From Microbacterium sp. Root53 (lineage in GTDB: Bacteria > Actinomycetota > Actinomycetes > Actinomycetales > Microbacteriaceae), in NCBI RefSeq assembly GCF_001426925.1, contig NZ_LMFR01000023.1:1420-65419 (forward strand): 64,000 nucleotides of DNA. The letters are read 5' to 3'. The translations under genes were made by a program, and so were the position numbers. Under the pieces are notes generated by a model. That model had not been told where the DNA came from, searched no databases, and saw nothing but the letters and a program-made list of their open reading frames with translations. Shown piece after piece: positions 24,396 to 32,841 of the stretch (position 1 is the first letter of the stretch; every line of letters starts with the position of its first letter).

Positions 24396-25048
24396 CCGAT
24401 ACGGACGCACACGCGGATCCCGCGGAGCACCTCGAGTCGGATGGGCTCTGGCACGGCGATCTCGGCCGGCTGCACGAGCGGTCCCGGCGGGCGCTGCTGG
24501 AGGTGCTCAAAGGCCCGTACCTGTCGGGTCGACAGCAGCCTCAGCTGTGGGCGGCCCTGGTCGCCGACGAGCGCGCGATCCGCTCGCGGCTGCACGAGCT
24601 CTTCCTCGAACTCGTCATCGATCCCGTCGATGAGTTCGCGTTCGTGCGAAAGGTGCGGACAGACGAGATCGACGTGCCCAGCGCGCTGCGGTCGGAGGCG
24701 CTGACCTTCATCGATACGGCCATGCTGCTCGTCCTGCGGCAGATCCAGCTTTCGGCGATGGGCGACCGGCGCGTGATCGCGGGACGCGACGAGGTGTACG
24801 ACCGACTCGCGGTCTATCGTGCCGGCGCGGATGAGGGCACCTTCGAACGCAACCTCAACGCGGCGTGGACCCGGATGAAGAGCAGGTTCCGGGTCATCCA
24901 CGACGTCGGCGACGACCGAGTCGAGATCTCGCCGGTCGTGCGGTACCTCATCGACGAGGAGAGGGTGCGCGCGCTGGCCGTCGTGTATGGGGACATCGCG
25001 TCCGGCGCCGGTGCGGGTGGACGCGATGACGTGGAGGAGAAGGCATGA
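24392..25048 (+). CDS. jetB: Wadjet system protein JetB (DUF4194)
   Basis: 218 residues matching the DUF4194 subunit, the KITE/MukE-like partner in the Wadjet condensin complex. It has LHERSRRALLEVLKGPYLSG near residue 30, a central winged-helix region ending EIDVPSALRSEALTFIDTAM (about 92), and RVIHDVGDDRVEISPVVRYL near 170. It is coupled at both ends by ATGA overlaps to jetA and jetC, so the operon is tightly ordered. It acts in the cytosol on DNA with the other Jet subunits. Confidence 0.92.
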   Translation: MTDTDAHADPAEHLESDGLWHGDLGRLHERSRRALLEVLKGPYLSGRQQPQLWAALVADERAIRSRLHELFLELVIDPVDEFAFVRKVRTDEIDVPSALRSEALTFIDTAMLLVLRQIQLSAMGDRRVIAGRDEVYDRLAVYRAGADEGTFERNLNAAWTRMKSRFRVIHDVGDDRVEISPVVRYLIDEERVRALAVVYGDIASGAGAGGRDDVEEKA

Positions 25049-28000
25049 CCGACACGGATGCGCTGCGCACCGCGGCCGACGGCGCGCTCGCCGTCGGCCA
25101 GTGGCGGCTCGCCGAGGTGCAGCTCGCGAACTGGGGCACGTTCGACGGCGTGATCCATCGTGTGCCGATCGCCCGTCAGGGGCACCTTCTCACGGGGCCC
25201 TCCGGATCGGGCAAGTCCTCCCTGCTCGACGCCATCGCCGCCGTGCTGACCCCCGACAAGTGGCTGCGGTTCAACCAGGCCGCGCAGGGCGCCGGGGCGC
25301 GCACCGAGCAGCGAGGGCTCGTCAGCTACGTGCGCGGCGCGTTCTCGCGCACCGAGGATGCGACCGACGGGCGCGTCGTGAGCACCTACCTGCGTCCCGG
25401 TTCCACCTGGAGCGGGATCCTCCTCCGGTACGAGGACGGCGGTGGCGGTACCGCGAGCCTTGCACGTCTGTTCTTCCTCAAGAAGAGCGGTTCTGCGCTC
25501 GCGGACCTGCAGGACCTCTGCCTGATCGAACGTGGACCCGTCGACCTGCGTGACCTCGAGGACTTCGCGCGCGGCGGCATCGAGGCGAGGAAGGCGCAGG
25601 CGCGCTGGCCCGACGCCCTCATCACCACCAACCGCAGCCACGGTCGCTTCTACGCCCGGCTGCAGTCCATCTTCGGAATCGCGCAGGAGAACGCGCTGCA
25701 GCTCCTGCACAAGACTCAGTCGGCCAAGAACCTCGACAGCCTGGACCAGCTGTTCCGCGACTTCATGCTCGACCGACCCGCGACGTTCGACATCGCGGAG
25801 ACCGCGCGCGAGCAGTTCGGCGAGCTGCGGGACGCCCATGATCGCGTCGTCGACCTGCGTCGTCAGCGCGATCATCTTCTGCAGCTGCGAGATGCCTCCA
25901 CGGCGCTCGACGCCGCGCAGCTCGATGTCGGTCGATCCCAGGTCCTGATCGACGCGAACGTGCCGTACCAGAAGGGCGAGGCGCTTCGACTGGTGCGTGA
26001 GGAGCTCGGCGACCTCGATGAGCGGATCGCGCAGCTCGAGATCGACGCGGAACGCGCGCGGGCTGTCGCCGCGCGGGCCGAGGACACCTACCTCGCCGCG
26101 CGCGACGCGGCGATGGAACGCGGGGGAGCTGAGGCCGAGCATCTGCAGCAGCGGCTCGACGACGCCCGGCGTGCCGCTCGTGACGCGGGCGAACGGTGGG
26201 AGACCCTCGCGCGTCAGCTCGCGACGGTGGGCATCGAGCATGCGCCCGAGACCGCCGAGGAGTTCACGGAGCTCCGCGCAGCCATCGATCGCGAACTCGG
26301 CGAGGCGACGAGCGCGACAGGCGCCACGCATCCGCAGCATGAACGACTCACCGTGGCGAAGCGCGAGCTGCGCCGGATCGACGGGGAGATCGACGCGCTG
26401 CGCACGAGCGGCACGACCGTGCCGCGGGGGCTGCTCGAGGCCCGGCGTCAGATCGCGGCCGGCGTGGGCGTACCGGCGTCGGCTCTGCCGTTCGCGGCCG
26501 AGCTGCTCGAGGTCAGGCCTGAGTTCGACGCCTGGGCGGGCGCGATCGAGCGGGTGCTCCGTCCGCTTGCTCTCACGATGCTGGTGCGGCCGGAGCATCT
26601 CCCGGCCGTGCGGCGCTGGGTCGACGCGAACGAGATCGCGGTGCGCCTGGTGTTCGAGGAAGCCGGCGGATCGGCGGGCCCGCCGCGGCCCGCCGCGAGC
26701 AGCACCTCGCTCGTCAACCGTGTGCGCGTGGCCCAGGGCCCGTTCGGCACCTGGCTCTCGGCGCGGTTGTCGGAGCAGTTCGACTACGCGTGCGTCGAGA
26801 CCCCGGACGGGATGGACGAGCATGTCCGGGCCGTCACGATCAACGGCCAGATCAAGTCGTCCCGCACCCGCTACGAGAAGGACGACCGGGTGAGGATCCG
26901 TGATCGGGCCGCGTGGGTGCTGGGCGATCGCGCCGCGAAGCTGGAGGCGCTGATCGCCTTGCGCGCAACGGCAGATGCCGAGGTGACCGCCGCACAGCGG
27001 GATGTCGACCGCGCCGAGGAGCGCCGGGCGTTCGAGGAGCGCCGGCGCGGGGCGCTCGCGACGCTGCGGGAGGCCTCCTGGCACAGCGTCGATCGGTCGG
27101 GCGCCGCCATGGCTGTCGCCGCGCTCGAGCAGAGACTCGCAGAGCTCACGAAGGCCGATGGCGCGCTGCGCGACGCGATCGTCGTGTGCCAGGCCGCCGA
27201 GAGGGATCGAGATGAGGCCTCCGCCATCGACCGCGCCGCGCAGGTCGCGCTCGATGCGTCCCGGGCGGCGCGGGCCGCCGCCGCTGAGGACGAGGCCGGC
27301 CTCATGGCGGAGTTCGATGCCGGGCTCGTGGAGCAGGTCGGCGAGCAGACCCGTGCGGAGCTCGCCCGGAGGTTCCGCGCGGTGAAGCGGACGCTCACGC
27401 GGCGCGAGCTGGCGGAGATCGGCCAGCGAGTCGGCGGTGTGCTGATCGCCGAGCGGGATGCCGCGATCGGTCGGGCCACGCACGCCGGCAACGACGTGAC
27501 CCGACTCGCGGCGCAGTTCATCGATCGGTGGCCGGAGGCATCGGCCGAGAGGATCGCCGCCATCGACGACCGCGGCGGCTTCATCGACATGCTCGACCGC
27601 ATCCTCGCCAACGGCCTGCCCGAGCAGGAGACGCGCTTCCGGACTCTGCTGAGGGATCGCTCGCGCGACCTGATCGGGGACCTGCGCGGCGAGATCCTGG
27701 GAGCCACGCGCGCGATCCAGGATCGGATCGACAGCGTGAATGCCGCGCTGCGCCGTTCCGCGTTCGACGAGGGACGCTATCTCCGGCTCCAGGTTCGGCA
27801 GGTCCACAGCGCGACGGTCAAGCGCTTCCTCGCCGAGCTGAAGGACATCGCCGACGACAGCTGGACCGACGAGGACGACGCGTCGGCTGAACGCCGCTTC
27901 GCCCTCCTGGCCGAGCTGATGCGACGGTTCGGGTCGAGCGACCACATCGACCGTCGCTGGTACGCGGAGTGTCTCGACACCCGCCTGCATGCCACGTTCC

Positions 28001-28374
28001 GGGCGCACGAGGTCGACGAGCACGACCGCGTGCACGCCACGTACGATTCGGGTGCCGCGATGTCGGGCGGGCAGCAGCAGAAGCTCGTCGTGTTCTGCCT
28101 TGCGGCCGCGCTGCGCTACCAGCTCGCGGATCCCGATGCGCCGTTCTCCCGCTACGGCACGATCGTGCTCGACGAGGCGTTCGACAAGGCCGACAGCGGC
28201 TACACGAAGATGGCGTTGAACGTGTTCGTGGAGTTCGGCTTCCAGATGATCCTCGCCACGCCGCAGAAGCTGCTGCGAACGATCGAGCCGTACGTGGGGG
28301 CCGCGACCTCCGTCGAGAACCCCACCCGGCGGCGCAGCGTGCTCTCGCAGGTCGACTGGCGAGGTCGACGGTGA
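25045..28374 (+). CDS. jetC: Wadjet SMC-like ATPase JetC
   Basis: A 1109-residue SMC/MukB-like ATPase. Walker A GPSGSGKSS has its Lys at residue 57. Long heptad-rich coiled coils (about 280-430 and 620-860) flank a hinge region near 490-570. The ABC signature is SGGQQQK at about 1007-1013, and Walker B IVLDEAFDKAD has Asp 1043 and Glu 1044. All catalytic motifs are intact, which argues for a working enzyme. JetC powers DNA loop extrusion that lets the complex recognise small circular plasmids. It overlaps jetB (ATGA) and jetD (GTGA). Confidence 0.95.
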   Translation: MTDTDALRTAADGALAVGQWRLAEVQLANWGTFDGVIHRVPIARQGHLLTGPSGSGKSSLLDAIAAVLTPDKWLRFNQAAQGAGARTEQRGLVSYVRGAFSRTEDATDGRVVSTYLRPGSTWSGILLRYEDGGGGTASLARLFFLKKSGSALADLQDLCLIERGPVDLRDLEDFARGGIEARKAQARWPDALITTNRSHGRFYARLQSIFGIAQENALQLLHKTQSAKNLDSLDQLFRDFMLDRPATFDIAETAREQFGELRDAHDRVVDLRRQRDHLLQLRDASTALDAAQLDVGRSQVLIDANVPYQKGEALRLVREELGDLDERIAQLEIDAERARAVAARAEDTYLAARDAAMERGGAEAEHLQQRLDDARRAARDAGERWETLARQLATVGIEHAPETAEEFTELRAAIDRELGEATSATGATHPQHERLTVAKRELRRIDGEIDALRTSGTTVPRGLLEARRQIAAGVGVPASALPFAAELLEVRPEFDAWAGAIERVLRPLALTMLVRPEHLPAVRRWVDANEIAVRLVFEEAGGSAGPPRPAASSTSLVNRVRVAQGPFGTWLSARLSEQFDYACVETPDGMDEHVRAVTINGQIKSSRTRYEKDDRVRIRDRAAWVLGDRAAKLEALIALRATADAEVTAAQRDVDRAEERRAFEERRRGALATLREASWHSVDRSGAAMAVAALEQRLAELTKADGALRDAIVVCQAAERDRDEASAIDRAAQVALDASRAARAAAAEDEAGLMAEFDAGLVEQVGEQTRAELARRFRAVKRTLTRRELAEIGQRVGGVLIAERDAAIGRATHAGNDVTRLAAQFIDRWPEASAERIAAIDDRGGFIDMLDRILANGLPEQETRFRTLLRDRSRDLIGDLRGEILGATRAIQDRIDSVNAALRRSAFDEGRYLRLQVRQVHSATVKRFLAELKDIADDSWTDEDDASAERRFALLAELMRRFGSSDHIDRRWYAECLDTRLHATFRAHEVDEHDRVHATYDSGAAMSGGQQQKLVVFCLAAALRYQLADPDAPFSRYGTIVLDEAFDKADSGYTKMALNVFVEFGFQMILATPQKLLRTIEPYVGAATSVENPTRRRSVLSQVDWRGRR

Positions 28375-29531
28375 TCGACGTCGCCGCAGCTCGGGCCATC
28401 GCGTCGGCCCGACTCGGCTCGCGCAGATCGACATGGGCGACCGAGCCGCCCTCGGAAGCCCCTGTGCTCACTGTGCCCCTCAGGCCTCCGAGCGAACGGG
28501 AGGCGCGGGCGGACCAGGCGGCGGCGCAGTCGTGGGCACGCGAGTGGCTCACGTGGCCCGTCTCGGACGGGGCGGACGTCGAGTGGGCGTCGCGCGAGTG
28601 GCGCACGGTGGGCCGGCAGCGCCTTCCGGTGCGTCTGCACCTGCGCGATCCGGACGCAGTCGCGGCGTTCGTCGGCGGCCGGGCCGCCGCGGAGTGGACG
28701 CGCTTGAGGGATCGAGCGGCGACGATCCGGGATCACCTGCACGGCGCGGATCCGGCGGCGCTCGCGACCGCGATCCGTCGGCATGCCGCGACGCTCATCG
28801 GCTACGGCGACCGCGAGTTCGACCAGGTCCTGGCGGCGGCGGCATGGGTGATCGGCGAGCACGTGCGCGGACTGCGCCCGCGGCAGCTTCCCATCCGCGG
28901 CGTCGACAGCAAGTGGTTCGGGGCGCACCGCTCGGTGGTGAGCGCGCTCGCGGCGACGAGCGGCGTCGACGATCTGGGCATCGTGGACGCAGACCCCCTG
29001 GTGCGCGTGCGGGTGCTCGATCCGTCGCTGCTTCCCGGTGGTCCGCTCGATTTCGCTGCTCCGGTGGCGCAGCTGCAACTGCTCGCCCTGGCCCCGCGCG
29101 GCGCGTTCGTCTTCGAGAATCTCGAGTCGGTGCTGGCGATGCCGGCGTGGCCCGGAGCGATCGCGATCCACGGATCGGGATATGCCGTCGGACGGCTCCG
29201 GGACGTGCCGTGGCTGGCGCGAACGCCCGTCGTGTACTGGGGCGACGTGGATTCGAACGGCTTCGCCATCCTCCACCAGCTGAGGGCACACCATGACGAC
29301 GTCCGGTCGGTGCTGATGGACGAGGAGACGCTGCGCGCGCATTCCGACCTGTGGGTGGTCGAATCGCAGCCTGCCCGGGGGCGATTCGCTCACCTCACGG
29401 AGTCCGAGGAGCGGACTCTGGCGGCGCTTCGAGCTGCCGGGGATGTGCGCCTCGAACAGGAGCGCGTGCCCTGGCAGACGGCGGTGGAGGCGCTGTCGGT
29501 GGCCTGGGCCGGACTGCCGTCGGTGCCGTGA
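28371..29531 (+). CDS. jetD: Wadjet nuclease JetD (DUF3322 + DUF2220 Toprim)
   Basis: 386 residues, starting at GTG inside the jetC stop (GTGA). The N-terminal DUF3322 part (about 1-190, with WASREWRTVGRQRLPVRL) is followed by DUF2220. The Toprim-like core has ENLES with Glu at 249 and GDVDSNGF with Asp at 292 and 294, the metal-binding pattern of topoisomerase VI/Toprim nucleases. JetD is the endonuclease that cuts circular plasmid DNA once the JetABC motor has enclosed it. All expected active-site acids are present. It is the last gene of the operon. Confidence 0.93.
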   Translation: MIDVAAARAIASARLGSRRSTWATEPPSEAPVLTVPLRPPSEREARADQAAAQSWAREWLTWPVSDGADVEWASREWRTVGRQRLPVRLHLRDPDAVAAFVGGRAAAEWTRLRDRAATIRDHLHGADPAALATAIRRHAATLIGYGDREFDQVLAAAAWVIGEHVRGLRPRQLPIRGVDSKWFGAHRSVVSALAATSGVDDLGIVDADPLVRVRVLDPSLLPGGPLDFAAPVAQLQLLALAPRGAFVFENLESVLAMPAWPGAIAIHGSGYAVGRLRDVPWLARTPVVYWGDVDSNGFAILHQLRAHHDDVRSVLMDEETLRAHSDLWVVESQPARGRFAHLTESEERTLAALRAAGDVRLEQERVPWQTAVEALSVAWAGLPSVP

Positions 29532-29584
29532 GCCGCTGACACGTGCGCCCGGGCCGTCGCGGCGCCCACTCAGCCGAGAGCCCC

Positions 29585-29597
29585 TACGCTGGAACCC
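29585..29597 (+). promoter_or_regulatory. Leaderless promoter (-10) of MFS gene
   Basis: TACGCT at 29585-29590, seven bases (GGAACCC), then ATG 29598. Confidence 0.58.
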
Positions 29598-30815
29598 ATG
29601 ACCTCCTCGACCGCGTCGAGGGGGGCGGCGATGTGGGCGCTCCTCTCCCTCGCCATCGGCTCCTTCGGCATCGGCATGACCGAGTTCGTCTCCATGGGGC
29701 TGCTCCCGGGCATCGCCCGCGACCTGCTGCCGGACGCGTGGGCGTCCAGCCAGGAGGACGCGATCGCGCAGGCCGGCCTGCTCATCAGCGTCTACGCGCT
29801 CGGCGTCGTGATCGGCGCGCCGCTCATCGCGGGGTACGCCGCGCGCTTCCCGCGGCATCGCGTGCTGATCGCGCTCGCGAGCGCCCTCATGCTCGGCAAC
29901 CTCCTCACCGTCGTGGCGCCGACGTTCGAGACCGTGGCGCTGGCGAGGCTCATCGCGGGTCTGCCGCACGGGGCGTACTTCGGCATCGCGGCGATCGTCG
30001 CGGCCGACCTGCTCGGCCCCGGCCGGCGCGCCCAGGGCGTGTCGATCGTGATGAGCGGTCTCACGATCGCGAACGTCGTCGGCGTGCCGCTCGGCACGTG
30101 GCTGGGCCAGGTGGCCGGATGGCGCGTCTCGTACGCGGTGGTCGTCGGCGTCTTCGCGCTCGGCGCGCTCATGGTCGCGTTCATCGTGCCGGCCATGCCG
30201 GGTGACGGCTCCCGCTCGCTGCGGCACGAGCTCGGCGTCTTCCGCCTCGGCCAGGTGTGGCTCACGCTCGGCGTGGGCGCGATCGGGTTCGGCTCGTTCT
30301 TCGCGGTCTACAGCTACATCGCGCCGATCATGACCGAGGTCGCCGGCGCGCCGGAGTGGGCCGTGCCGATCGCGCTCGTCGCGACCGGCCTCGGCATGAC
30401 CGTGGGCAACCTCGTGGGCGGCGTCGTCGCCGACCGCAACCTCGCCCGCGCGATGCTGGCGGCGTTCCTGCTGCTCGCGGCCGGATCGGCCGTGGTGGGC
30501 GCGGCGACGGCGCATCCGGTCACGCTCGTGATCGCGATGTTCCTGTTCGGCGCGATCAGCGCGCTCGCGGGCCCCGCCGTCCAGACCCGCCTCATGGACG
30601 TCTCGGGCGATCGCCCCACGATCGCCGCGGCGCTGAACCACTCGGGCATGAACGTGGGCAACAGCCTCGGCGCGGCGCTCGGCGGCGGAGTGATCGCGCT
30701 CGGCTGGGGCTACGCGGCGCCGGCCTGGCTCGGCGTCGTCCTGGCGCTGCTGGGCGTCGGCATCGTGCTCGGCAGCTTCGCGCTCGAGCGACGCTCGGTC
30801 GAGCTGGCCGCCTGA
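29598..30815 (+). CDS. MFS transporter, DHA1-like (AraJ/Cmx type)
   Basis: A 405-residue proton-driven exporter of the major facilitator superfamily with 12 predicted membrane helices. SFGIGMTEFVSMGLLPGIA in helix 1 is characteristic of the AraJ/YdhP/Cmx branch. ALGVVIGAPLIAGYAARFPRH marks the motif-A loop between helices 2 and 3, and ARLIAGLPHGAYFGIA lies in helix 4. GVPLGTWLGQVAGWR resembles motif C. The family exports sugars or drugs such as chloramphenicol; the substrate here is unknown. It stands alone between the Wadjet operon and the truncated agmatine deiminase. Confidence 0.88.
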   Translation: MTSSTASRGAAMWALLSLAIGSFGIGMTEFVSMGLLPGIARDLLPDAWASSQEDAIAQAGLLISVYALGVVIGAPLIAGYAARFPRHRVLIALASALMLGNLLTVVAPTFETVALARLIAGLPHGAYFGIAAIVAADLLGPGRRAQGVSIVMSGLTIANVVGVPLGTWLGQVAGWRVSYAVVVGVFALGALMVAFIVPAMPGDGSRSLRHELGVFRLGQVWLTLGVGAIGFGSFFAVYSYIAPIMTEVAGAPEWAVPIALVATGLGMTVGNLVGGVVADRNLARAMLAAFLLLAAGSAVVGAATAHPVTLVIAMFLFGAISALAGPAVQTRLMDVSGDRPTIAAALNHSGMNVGNSLGAALGGGVIALGWGYAAPAWLGVVLALLGVGIVLGSFALERRSVELAA

Positions 30816-30837
30816 GCCGCGCGGCGGGGGAGACGCG

Positions 30838-31527
30838 TCAGCGCGTGCCCCACGTGTACTGCTGCTTTCCGAGCTTCAGGTACACGAACGTCTCGGTCGA
30901 TGCGACGCCCTCGAGCGCGCGGTCGCGCGTCAGCCCGCGCGGCAGCCAGATGGCGTGCGTGGCGCCGATCGTGCGCGCCAGCTCGGCCTCGACGCGAGCG
31001 CGGTCCGCGTGCGGGTTGCGGCGCGGGTCGAGCTGCACGGTCTCGGTGAGCAGCACGGTGCCCTCGCCGTCGACGTGGAGGCCGCCGCCCTCGTTCACGA
31101 GCAGCGAGCTCACGACCTCGGCGCCCGCGTGCTCGGCGACGATGCGCGCGATGCCGGCGGACAGCGTCCACTCGGCCCAGGCGGGGGAGCCCCAGCCGTT
31201 GAAGACCCAGTCGACGGCGCCCAGCACTCCCGGCCGGTCCTCGTCCAGCACGAACGTCGGGCCGCAGTCGCGCATCCAGAACTCGTCGAGCGGCGCCTCG
31301 ACGATCGCGATGTCGGACGACAGCATGCGGCGCGCCCTGGCGGTCTCGCTCGGGTCGACCACCATCGTGACGGGCTCGAAGCGCGCCACCGCGTCGGCGA
31401 CGGCCGCCCACGCTTCGTACCCGGCTTCGCGTTCGGCCGCGGTGCCGCCGAGAGTGAGGCCCTCGCGCGGGAAGGCCATCCAGGTCCGCTCGTGCGGTGC
31501 GGTCTCCGCGGGCATCCGCCACGTCAT
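30838..31527 (-). pseudogene. Agmatine deiminase remnant with Lrp-like C-terminal tail
   Basis: A 229-codon frame whose first ~200 residues are a normal peptidyl-arginine/agmatine deiminase (TWRMPAETAPHERTWMAFPR start, FWMRDCGPTF near 89, NEGGGLHVDGEGTVLLTE near 150, WLPRGLTRD near 200). Full enzymes continue about 130 more residues to a catalytic Cys in GGGxHCxTxQ. Here that part is absent. The last ~25 residues (ALEGVASTETFVYLKLGKQQ, then YTWGTR) look like the end of an Lrp/AsnC regulator. A deletion joining two genes in frame near 30915-30925 is the simplest reading. Without the Cys it cannot hydrolyse agmatine by the known mechanism. The start is MTWRMP with GGGAG upstream; the frame is open to 31554. 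Confidence 0.75.
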
Positions 31528-31544
31528 GCTGTCTCCCATCCTCC

Positions 31545-31564
31545 TATTGATCACCTGATCAATA
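31545..31564. promoter_or_regulatory. TetR operator palindrome in divergent promoter
   Basis: TATTGATCA-CC-TGATCAATA is a perfect 9-bp inverted repeat with a 2-bp centre. It lies 17 bp before the TetR -10 box and overlaps the leader of the divergent deiminase frame, including its AGGAGG. It is an AT-rich island in GC-rich DNA. Confidence 0.8.
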
Positions 31565-31581
31565 AGTGCGACGGTAGCCGC

Positions 31582-31593
31582 TACGCTGAGGGG
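31582..31593 (+). promoter_or_regulatory. Leaderless promoter (-10) of tetR gene
   Basis: TACGCT at 31582-31587, six bases (GAGGGG), then GTG 31594. Confidence 0.6.
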
Positions 31594-32205
31594 GTGTCAA
31601 GCGACGAGCGCCGTCCCCGCGCCCCGCGCCGCGCCCCCGAGGAGCGGCGTGCGGACATCCTCGCCGCGGCATGCGCGGTCGCGGCGGCCGAGGGGCTCGG
31701 CGCCGTCACGATGCGCGCGGTCGCCGCGCGAGCGGGCGTGGCCCCGGCCCTCGTCGCGCACTATGCCGACGGCGGCATGGACGCGCTCGTGGCGGCGGCG
31801 TTCGAGGGGATCGTGGCGCGCGAGCTCGCCGAGGTGGCGGCGATCGTCCGCGCGGAGACGGAACCCCGGGCCGCGCTCGCGGCCATGGTGCGCACGCTCG
31901 CGGGCGGAGAGCGCGACGAGGTCACGGGGACGTGGGTCGAGGCGTGGGCGCTGGGCCGCCGGAGTGAGCCGCTCGCGGCCGCGGTGCGGCGTCAGATGGA
32001 CGACTGGCAGGCGCTCGTGCAGGAGGTGGTCGAGGCGGGCGTCGCGTCGGGCGCGTTCCGCGTCGCGGACGCGGCCGAGGCGGCATGGCAGGTGCTCGGC
32101 ATGATCGACGGCGTCAACGCCCAGGCTCTCGTGCGCTGGGGCGACACGGCCCGGCGCTCCGACCTGCTGCTTCGCGCCGTCGAGGGCATGCTCGGGGCGC
32201 AGTGA
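31594..32205 (+). CDS. TetR-family transcriptional regulator
   Basis: A 203-residue TetR repressor. The helix-turn-helix is in residues 20-65 (RRADILAAACAVAAAEGLG, then VTMRAVAARAGVAPALVAHY). The C-terminal ligand domain contains WVEAWALGRRSEPLAAAVR and WQALVQEVVEAGVASGAF, a TetR_C pattern seen in BetI-like regulators. GTG is chosen by the six-base spacing from TACGCT. It is divergent from the agmatine deiminase remnant, and the perfect palindrome between them is its likely operator. It probably controls itself and the former polyamine-degradation genes. Confidence 0.9.
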   Translation: MSSDERRPRAPRRAPEERRADILAAACAVAAAEGLGAVTMRAVAARAGVAPALVAHYADGGMDALVAAAFEGIVARELAEVAAIVRAETEPRAALAAMVRTLAGGERDEVTGTWVEAWALGRRSEPLAAAVRRQMDDWQALVQEVVEAGVASGAFRVADAAEAAWQVLGMIDGVNAQALVRWGDTARRSDLLLRAVEGMLGAQ

Positions 32206-32211
32206 CCCGCT

Positions 32212-32841
32212 CTACGCCGGCGTGCCGCGGCCGGCGAGGCGCCGACGGCGGCGCCACTCGCGCATCCGCCCGCCGAGCTTGACGACCAGCACGATCGCGC
32301 CGACGAGCAGCAGGGCGGCCAGGATCGCCGCCAGAGGCAGCAGCAGGAATGCCAGCACCAGCAGGACGATCGCGGTCGCGTCCTCGCCGAGGCTGACGAG
32401 CACGTTCGAGACGGGCTCGGGCAGCAGGTTCACGGCCGCGCGGGTCGTCATCTTGCCGAGGCTCACGCCCGCCGCCGTGACGCCGCCGGCGACCGCGGTG
32501 CCGACCGCCACCGCCGTGCCGTGCTCGGCGCCGATCCCGAGGCCCAGCGCCGCGGCGAACAGCGGGCGCAGCACGGCGTGGATGCCGTCCCATGCGGAGT
32601 CGAGGTAGGCCACCTTGTCGACGAGGGTGTCGCCGATCGCGAGCACGGCGACGACGATCAGCAGCCACGGCTCGGCCAGCATCGGCGGGATCGCCTCGAT
32701 GACCCCGGCCGCCGGGCCGGCCGCGCCGAGGGGCACGAGCGCCTTGACCAGGCCGAGCGTGAAGACGACGAAGTACGGGCGCAGGCCCGATGCGGTGCCG
32801 GACGCGATCGCCAGCAGTGCCGCGGTCCAGACGGCGTCCAT
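32212..32841 (-). CDS. DUF4126 membrane protein
   Basis: A 209-residue integral membrane protein of the DUF4126 family. About six hydrophobic segments are visible, starting with AVWTAALLAIASGTASGLRP. It has the characteristic GDTLVDKVAYLDSAWDGIHA near residue 75 and GTAVAGGVTAAGVSLGKM (about 115). It ends in a basic tail (RMREWRRRRR). The function is unknown. Its ATG overlaps the metX stop codon by one base (TGATG), so it is translated as the second gene of the metX transcript. It converges on tetR with a gap of only six bases. Confidence 0.82.
   Translation of the reverse strand: MDAVWTAALLAIASGTASGLRPYFVVFTLGLVKALVPLGAAGPAAGVIEAIPPMLAEPWLLIVVAVLAIGDTLVDKVAYLDSAWDGIHAVLRPLFAAALGLGIGAEHGTAVAVGTAVAGGVTAAGVSLGKMTTRAAVNLLPEPVSNVLVSLGEDATAIVLLVLAFLLLPLAAILAALLLVGAIVLVVKLGGRMREWRRRRRLAGRGTPA

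Noticed and set aside
24814..28434. 1206-codon minus-strand frame across jetC
   Set aside because: It mirrors jetC in a high-GC antisense frame. The plus strand carries complete Walker A, signature and Walker B motifs.
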